From Limimonas halophila (GTDB taxonomy: Bacteria > Pseudomonadota > Alphaproteobacteria > Kiloniellales > Rhodovibrionaceae): DNA of 54,414 bases. The translations under genes and the position numbers were made by a program. Each line of letters begins with the position of its first letter. The stretch's first letter is position 1. The stretch lies in contig NZ_FNCE01000004.1 of NCBI RefSeq assembly GCF_900100655.1, forward strand, positions 157,577 through 211,990. Direction: 5' to 3'. The notes below the pieces were generated by a model, which saw only the letters and a program-made list of their open reading frames with translations, did not search any database and was not told the DNA's origin. Below, in pieces: positions 49,496 through 54,414 of the stretch.

Positions 49496-49669
49496 CGTCC
49501 GCGCCCGCCGCGCGGGCTCGCCCGAGGCTTCGTACCCCTTTCGAGGCGAATTGACCACGGTCTCGGTGACGGGCACGCTTTTCAAAATTCGGGTGAAAAA
49601 GACTGGCCGTGCCGCGCACGCGTCGGTGGGCCGCGACGGCAGGAGCGCAAGATTGCACCAGGAGGGCTT

Positions 49670-50887
49670 ATGATCGGGGGGACGACGGCTGCGCACACGA
49701 GTGTTGTGGCCCTGCTCGCCACGACGATCCTCACCGCACCCGCGGCGGCGCAAAGCGGCGACACCGCCAGCCGCTTGGCGTTGAACCACGAGCTGTCCTG
49801 GCGGGAGATGGTCGCACCGGGCTTCCGGGACAGCCTCGATCTGGATCCGGCGCCCGGCGACCGCCAGCTTGCCCAGGCCACCAACGGGGCCAGCCAACAG
49901 GCCGCGGGCCAGACCGGCGGTCAGTCCGGACAGGAAAAGCGGCCCGACGTGCCCACCATCCGGGAGCGCGGCGGCGTCCTGACCTCGCCCGGGGCGCTGG
50001 TCATCGAGCCGTCGGTGGAGTTCCAGAACGACAACGTCTCGCGCTTCATCGCCAACGGCGTGCAGATCATCGACACGGCTTTCCTGGGCGTCATCGAGGC
50101 GACCGAGGTGGACCGCAACGCCATCACAAGTTCCATCACCGCCCGCTACGGTGTCACCAGCCGCTTCGAGGTCGAGGTCAAGGTCCCTTTCGTCTACCGC
50201 GACGAGGAACAGACCAACACCGTCGTGGAGCAGAACTCGGAAACCGTGACGACGAGCAATCTGAGCCAAGGCGATCTGGGCGACATCGAGTTCGCCGGCC
50301 ACTACCAGCTCACCTCCGGAACCGGCTTCCTGCCCGTAACGGTCGCCAACCTGCGGGTGAAGAGCACCACGGGTGAAGGCCCGTTCGAGGTCCCGCGCGA
50401 CGCCAACGGCGTGGAGACGGAGCCGACCACGGGCTCGGGCTTCTGGGCGGTCGAGCCCAGCCTGACGATGCTGGTTCCCTCCGACCCCGTGGTTTTCTAC
50501 GGCAACGTCGGCTACCTGTTCAATTTCGAGCGCGACGTCAACGAAACCTTCGGGAATCAGCAGGGCCAGCAGGGCGGACAAACGACGATCGGGGAGGTGG
50601 ACCCCGGCGACACCGTCCGCCTGGGCTTCGGCATGGCCTTCGGCCTGAACCAGCGGACCTCGCTCTCGCTCGGCTATCAGCACGATTTCATCCGCCAGAC
50701 CGACACCGAGGTCAACCAGCAGTCCCAGACGTCGGAATCGCTCCAGGTCGGCTCGCTGACCCTCGGGACGAACTACCAAGCCAGTGAGAGCACCGCGATC
50801 AACGTCAACATCCAGGCGGGCGTGACCGAGGAAGCCCCCGACGTGCGCCTGCTGGTCCGCGTGCCCATCCAGTTCCAGGTCTTCTGA
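49670..50887 (+). CDS. Outer-membrane beta-barrel protein, candidate fibre export porin
   Basis: 405 residues from an ATG after AGGAGG. A signal peptide ends ILTAPAAAQ (about residue 28). An N-terminal extension includes LSWREMVAPG (42-51) and a Gln/Gly/Ala-rich stretch (65-90). From about residue 105 to the end the sequence is a run of amphipathic strands (ALVIEPSVEFQND, SITARYGVTSRFEVEVKVPFVYR, RTSLSLGYQHDF), ending VPIQFQVF with the terminal Phe of barrels. It resembles the MetA-pathway/phenol-degradation type barrel. By position it could play the part of FapF, the Fap secretion pore; that is inference. Confidence 0.8.
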   Translation: MIGGTTAAHTSVVALLATTILTAPAAAQSGDTASRLALNHELSWREMVAPGFRDSLDLDPAPGDRQLAQATNGASQQAAGQTGGQSGQEKRPDVPTIRERGGVLTSPGALVIEPSVEFQNDNVSRFIANGVQIIDTAFLGVIEATEVDRNAITSSITARYGVTSRFEVEVKVPFVYRDEEQTNTVVEQNSETVTTSNLSQGDLGDIEFAGHYQLTSGTGFLPVTVANLRVKSTTGEGPFEVPRDANGVETEPTTGSGFWAVEPSLTMLVPSDPVVFYGNVGYLFNFERDVNETFGNQQGQQGGQTTIGEVDPGDTVRLGFGMAFGLNQRTSLSLGYQHDFIRQTDTEVNQQSQTSESLQVGSLTLGTNYQASESTAINVNIQAGVTEEAPDVRLLVRVPIQFQVF

Positions 50888-50991
50888 ACGGCCCGTCCCC
50901 TTCGGCACGGCTGCGCCGATGACCCGGCACGACTCTTGCGAGAGCCGGGCCGGGCTTAACAGAGGCTGTGTACGAGGGGGCACGTACCGGC

Positions 50992-51186
50992 ATGAGCGAG
51001 ATGCAGGACCGCAGGGGCGACCGGCACCGCGATACCGTGCTTGTCAGCCCGTACCTGTGCCAGCGGTTGCGCACGCTGGAGGAGGCGATGCGCGACCGCG
51101 AGCGGCGGCGCCAGCAAATGGGGGACGCGCATCCGGGCCCCGCGCATGCCGGTGCGCCGGGGGTTGCCCGCCGGTCGGAATCGTAA
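50992..51186 (+). CDS. Small charged cytoplasmic protein beside the activator gene
   Basis: 64 residues from an ATG (a GTG at 50968 adds eight). It lacks a signal peptide. The middle, VLVSPYLCQRLRTLEEAMRD, predicts a helix followed by a basic helix (RERRRQQM). I recognise no family. It is followed immediately by the GTAAAC/GTTTAC palindrome and then the sigma-54 activator gene, so it may modulate that activator. The ribosome site (GAGGGGG) is rather far from the ATG. Confidence 0.5.
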   Translation: MSEMQDRRGDRHRDTVLVSPYLCQRLRTLEEAMRDRERRRQQMGDAHPGPAHAGAPGVARRSES

Positions 51187-51197
51187 ACCCCGTTTAC
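51183..51197. promoter_or_regulatory. GTAAAC-CCC-GTTTAC palindrome upstream of the activator gene
   Basis: Perfect 6-base arms flank a three-base centre. The hexamer is the one repeated upstream of the sigma-54 promoter at 44679-44720. It overlaps the stop codon of the small upstream gene and lies about 270 bases before the activator start, suggesting autoregulation. Confidence 0.5.
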
Positions 51198-51465
51198 CGG
51201 GCAGTGTTTGCCGTTGTTAACCAGACGGATTTGCGTGGCATTCGGATGATCCGCAGGAGGCGGTAGCCGCGTGGCCCGTGGGTGCAAGCCGCCTCATCCC
51301 CTCGACCGGGTTTTGGTCCGTTCGTGGCGCCCTGCTACCGCCTGTCCACCGTGGCTGGCCGCTGGCGCTTGCACCTATGATCGTTCCCATGGACGAGGCG
51401 GCAGCCGGCACGGACCGGGACGGCCGCCCCACACGCCATGGGAACCACGGCACAGGGTGGTACGC

Positions 51466-52638
51466 GTGACGGTTTCGCGGTCACGCCTCAAAGCGCTCGG
51501 GATGGACCGGCTGGCCGACTTGGTGCTCACCGTCGTGCACGAGCATCCGGCCGTGCTCACGACGGTGGAGGCGCACCTGGCGGCGGCAACGGCGGGGTCG
51601 GGTGCGGCAGACGCGCACGCCGCGCCGGATGGCCCGGAGGACGCCCACATGGTGGGGTCCGGGCCAGCCATGCGGCAGGTGTTCGACACCATCCGCCGCT
51701 GCGCGCGGTGCGACGCGCCGGTCCTGGTCACCGGCGAGAGCGGCACCGGCAAGGAGTTGGCCGCACTCGCCATCCATGAGCGCTCCGCAGCGGCCGAGGG
51801 CCCGTTCGTCGCCGTCAACTGCGGCGGGCTGCCGAGCGAACTGGTGTCGGCGGAGCTGTTCGGCCACGAGAAGGGGGCGTTCACCGGGGCGGTGTCGCAG
51901 CGCATCGGCCGGGTGGAGGAAGCCAACGGCGGTACCCTCTTCCTGGACGAAATCGGTGACCTGCCGCTGGATCTCCAGGCGCACCTGCTGCGGTTCCTGC
52001 AAAACGGCGTGATTCAGCGCGTGGGCGGCAACAGCAGCATTCGCGTTGACTGCCGGGTGGTCGCGGCGACCAACGTCGACCTGGAGCGCGCCGTCGCCGA
52101 GGGCCGTTTCCGCGAGGACCTCTTCTACCGCCTCGACGTGCTGCGCATCTGCATCCCCGCGCTGCGCGAGCGTCCCGAGGACATCCCGCAGCTGGCGCGC
52201 TACTTCACCGACCGCCTGGCGCGCGAGATGCAGCTGGGCGAGCGCCATCTCGCCCCGGACGCCGTAGATGCGCTGATGCAGCACACCTGGCCCGGCAACG
52301 TGCGCGAACTGATCAGCACGCTGCGCCGCGCCCTGGTCATGGCGGACGCGCAGACGCTGCACGCCGAGGACATTCAGCCGTACTGGAACGGCACCGGAAA
52401 TGGCGGTGGCCGTTCGCTCGGCGCGCCCGGCCATGCGGCGGCGAGCGGCAACGGGGTCGCGGCTGGAGCTGACGGGCCACCGCCAACCGACGAAGCCGCG
52501 TGCCTGCAGGCCGCGCTCGCCGAAACCGGCGGCAACGTCACGCGCACGGCCGAGCGGCTGGGCGTTTCCCGCGTCACCGTTTACAAGCTGATGCGCCGCC
52601 ACAACGTCAGCCGAGCCGGCGCCATGAACGGGTCCTGA
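51466..52638 (+). CDS. Sigma-54-dependent activator with Fis-type DNA-binding domain
   Basis: 390 residues from a GTG at 51466 (GTG 51457 also possible). The first 60 residues are not a receiver, PAS or GAF domain. The AAA+ domain follows: Walker A GESGTGKE (90-97), the sigma-54-contacting loop GAFTGA (137-142), Walker B GGTLFLDEIGD (about 155-165) and the arginine-finger region FREDLFYRLDV. A C-terminal Fis-type helix-turn-helix has GGNVTRTAERLGVSRVTVYKLM. With no input domain it may be controlled by amount or by a partner. It probably drives the promoter at 44792. Confidence 0.9.
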   Translation: MTVSRSRLKALGMDRLADLVLTVVHEHPAVLTTVEAHLAAATAGSGAADAHAAPDGPEDAHMVGSGPAMRQVFDTIRRCARCDAPVLVTGESGTGKELAALAIHERSAAAEGPFVAVNCGGLPSELVSAELFGHEKGAFTGAVSQRIGRVEEANGGTLFLDEIGDLPLDLQAHLLRFLQNGVIQRVGGNSSIRVDCRVVAATNVDLERAVAEGRFREDLFYRLDVLRICIPALRERPEDIPQLARYFTDRLAREMQLGERHLAPDAVDALMQHTWPGNVRELISTLRRALVMADAQTLHAEDIQPYWNGTGNGGGRSLGAPGHAAASGNGVAAGADGPPPTDEAACLQAALAETGGNVTRTAERLGVSRVTVYKLMRRHNVSRAGAMNGS

Positions 52639-52647
52639 TGGGCCGGC

Positions 52648-53469
52648 TCAGGCGTCCGGCGGTGCTGTGTTGCCGGGCCGGCCGATGACTTCGTACAGGG
52701 CGATCGCCGCGGCGTTCGACACGTTGAGGTCGGGCAGGGGGCCGTGGGCCGGAATGCGCACCAGCTGGTCCACGCGCTCGCGTGTCAACCGGCGCAAGCC
52801 CGTGCCCTCGGCGCCCATGACCAGGCCCGTCCGCGTCTCCCCGGCTTCGGCGGGCAGATCCGCCGCCGCGTCGCCCGCCAGGCCCAGCAGGTGAAACCCG
52901 GCGTCCTGCAGCTCCGTGATCGAACGGGCGAGGTTGACCTCGCGCGGCATGGCAACGTGCTCCAGCGCGCCGGAGGCCGCCTTGGCCAGCGCGCCCGTCT
53001 CCGGCGGTGCGTTGCGCTGGGTGGTCACCACCGCCGCCGCGCCGAAGGCCGCCGCCGAACGCAGGACCGCGCCCACGTTCTGCGGGTCGGTGACGTGGTC
53101 GAGCAACACCACCGCCGCCCGCGTTTCGGCCGGCAGCCCGTCCACCACGTCGGCCAGGGCCGGTTGCGTGAGCGGGGCGACCCGCGCGGCAATGTCCTGG
53201 TGGACCGCGCCTTCGGGCAACAGGCGCGCCAGCTCGCGCCGCTCGGGGAACTCCGGGTCGGGAAGACTCAGCGCGCCGGCCGGGCGCGCATTGCCGGCGT
53301 GCGCAACCGCATCCGCCCAGCGCGTCCGGGATTCCGCCGCCAGCACGAGCCGCTCGCAGGTGCGCGCGGGGTTGGCGAGCGCGGCCAGCACGGCGTGGCC
53401 GCCGTAGAGCCACACCCGGTCGGGCGCGCCGCGGCGCTGCTTGGTCGGTGCGGACTTGCGTTTGGCCAT
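52648..53469 (-). CDS. rlmB: 23S rRNA (guanosine-2'-O-)-methyltransferase, TrmH/SpoU family
   Basis: 273 residues from the ATG at 53469. The N-terminal substrate-binding domain (about 20-100, WLYGGHAVLAALANPAR) is followed by a knotted SPOUT domain with LDHVTDPQNVGAVLRSAAAFG, GALEHVAMPREVNLARSI, LVMGAEGTGLRRLT and DLNVSNAAAIALYE, the three TrmH motifs. RlmB methylates G2251 of 23S rRNA. Its place just upstream of tRNA-Tyr, tRNA-Gly and tuf on the opposite strand is the common arrangement. Confidence 0.92.
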   Translation of the reverse strand: MAKRKSAPTKQRRGAPDRVWLYGGHAVLAALANPARTCERLVLAAESRTRWADAVAHAGNARPAGALSLPDPEFPERRELARLLPEGAVHQDIAARVAPLTQPALADVVDGLPAETRAAVVLLDHVTDPQNVGAVLRSAAAFGAAAVVTTQRNAPPETGALAKAASGALEHVAMPREVNLARSITELQDAGFHLLGLAGDAAADLPAEAGETRTGLVMGAEGTGLRRLTRERVDQLVRIPAHGPLPDLNVSNAAAIALYEVIGRPGNTAPPDA

Positions 53470-53639
53470 GACAGGCGCCACGTTGTGAACGTCCGCATGC
53501 GCTGGCGCAAGCGGCGTCCCCACGCCGCCGAAGCCGCCGGATTTCGCGACACGCTCGGATCGCTGCGCTGCGTTGACACGGCCCGTCGAATCAGTCTATG
53601 CGGCGGATACCGTGTTGGGCGTCGGGAACCCGTGCCCGT

Positions 53640-53725
53640 GGAGGGGTACCCAAGCGGCCAAAGGGGGCGGACTGTAAATCCGCTGGCATTCGCCTTCGTG
53701 GGTTCGAATCCTACCCCCTCCACCA
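53640..53725 (+). tRNA. tRNA-Tyr (GTA)
   Basis: An 86-base class II tRNA with encoded CCA. The acceptor stem GGAGGGG pairs with CCCCTCC, the anticodon loop reads CTGTAAA (GTA), a long variable arm follows, and the T loop is TTCGAAT. The discriminator base is A. Confidence 0.97.
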
Positions 53726-53802
53726 CTTTCCCGCGTTCCTGAGACGGACTGACGACGAGCACCGACGACCAAAACGAGCGCGCACGCGGCGCGACGGCAT
53801 CG

Positions 53803-53877
53803 GCGGGTGTAGCTCAGTGGTTAGAGCACCAGCCTTCCAAGCTGGGCGCGTGGGTTCGATTCCCATCACCCGCTCCA
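53803..53877 (+). tRNA. tRNA-Gly (TCC)
   Basis: A 75-base tRNA with encoded CCA. The acceptor stem GCGGGTG pairs with CACCCGC, the D arm reads AGCTCAGTGGTTAGAGC, the anticodon loop CTTCCAA gives TCC, and the T loop is TTCGATT. The discriminator is T. Confidence 0.97.
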
Positions 53878-53991
53878 TGCGCCGCAGCCGATGCCCGGAT
53901 GCGCCGTGCGCGCCGCCAGCCCCAGTGCCCGCGACCGGGCCGTGCCGCGCACCCCGCGGCGCCGAATGTCATTCAAAGCAGGACGACCGCC

Positions 53992-54414
<423 letters not shown>

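Noticed and set aside
44936-50887. A curli (csg) operon.
   Set aside because: No CsgG lipoprotein, CsgE or CsgF is present, and the repeats lack the regular curlin Ser/Gln/Asn spacing; a C39 peptidase is not part of curli.

Overview
The window is high-GC (roughly two thirds G+C by eye) bacterial chromosome, densely coded. It most resembles an alphaproteobacterium. The order NDUFA12-like / MlaD / DUF2155 facing YciB / Aat / AccC / AccB / AroQ, the class II (B12-dependent) ribonucleotide reductase and the tRNA-Tyr / tRNA-Gly / tuf end support this. A BCCT osmolyte carrier, a globin chemoreceptor and a phytoene-synthase-like gene suggest an aerobic, possibly halophilic or osmotolerant member of the Rhodospirillales and relatives. 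The order is an inference, not a demonstration.

Layout. 0.1-6.5 kb: a fused SpmA/SpmB-type membrane protein, a FadR-type regulator, a CPA2 antiporter, an N-formylglutamate-amidohydrolase / YbdK-type ligase pair, and a His-rich nickel/cobalt carrier. 6.5-9.0 kb: an AT-rich, probably acquired island with an unknown membrane protein, a small HTH protein and a nuclease-like gene split by a frameshift at an A7 run. 9.0-17.1 kb: nrdJ, a control region with a cluster of DnaA-box-like repeats, and two chemoreceptors (one globin-coupled) flanking an OmpW-type porin. 17.2-22.7 kb: the conserved housekeeping block (complex I accessory protein, lipid transport, fatty-acid and shikimate enzymes, N-degron transferase). 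22.9-28.0 kb: an M48 protease, a degenerate gamma-glutamyltranspeptidase-like lipoprotein, a prenyl synthase and a membrane-tethered GIY-YIG protein. 28.1-34 kb: a defence-flavoured stretch with an Mrr-like nuclease, palindrome-rich non-coding DNA, a pentapeptide-repeat membrane protein and a single-chain type IIL restriction-modification enzyme. 34-44.6 kb: transport and amino-acid/polyamine metabolism (EamA, nucleoside phosphorylase, PuuA/PuuB-like pair, BCCT carrier, alanine dehydrogenase with an omega-transaminase).

44.6-52.6 kb is the most interesting region. A sigma-54 promoter with upstream GTTTACG repeats precedes a 579-residue secreted Asn/Gly/Ser-rich repeat protein. There follow a small secreted protein, an exported C39-type cysteine peptidase, two more secreted proteins (one with a long Ser/Thr/Pro/Gly linker), an outer-membrane beta-barrel, a small charged protein, and a sigma-54 activator with GAFTGA. 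Exported proteins here share a leader-like motif after the signal peptide, and two share a C-terminal NTGxxxNMxxSxxxNxH motif. The set parallels the Pseudomonas Fap functional-amyloid operon (fibre subunits, C39-like FapD, porin FapF, RpoN control), yet the proteins are not recognisable Fap orthologues by eye. I propose a divergent, probably undescribed, extracellular fibre or matrix system.

52.6 kb to the end: rlmB, tRNA-Tyr, tRNA-Gly and the start of tuf, which runs off the window.
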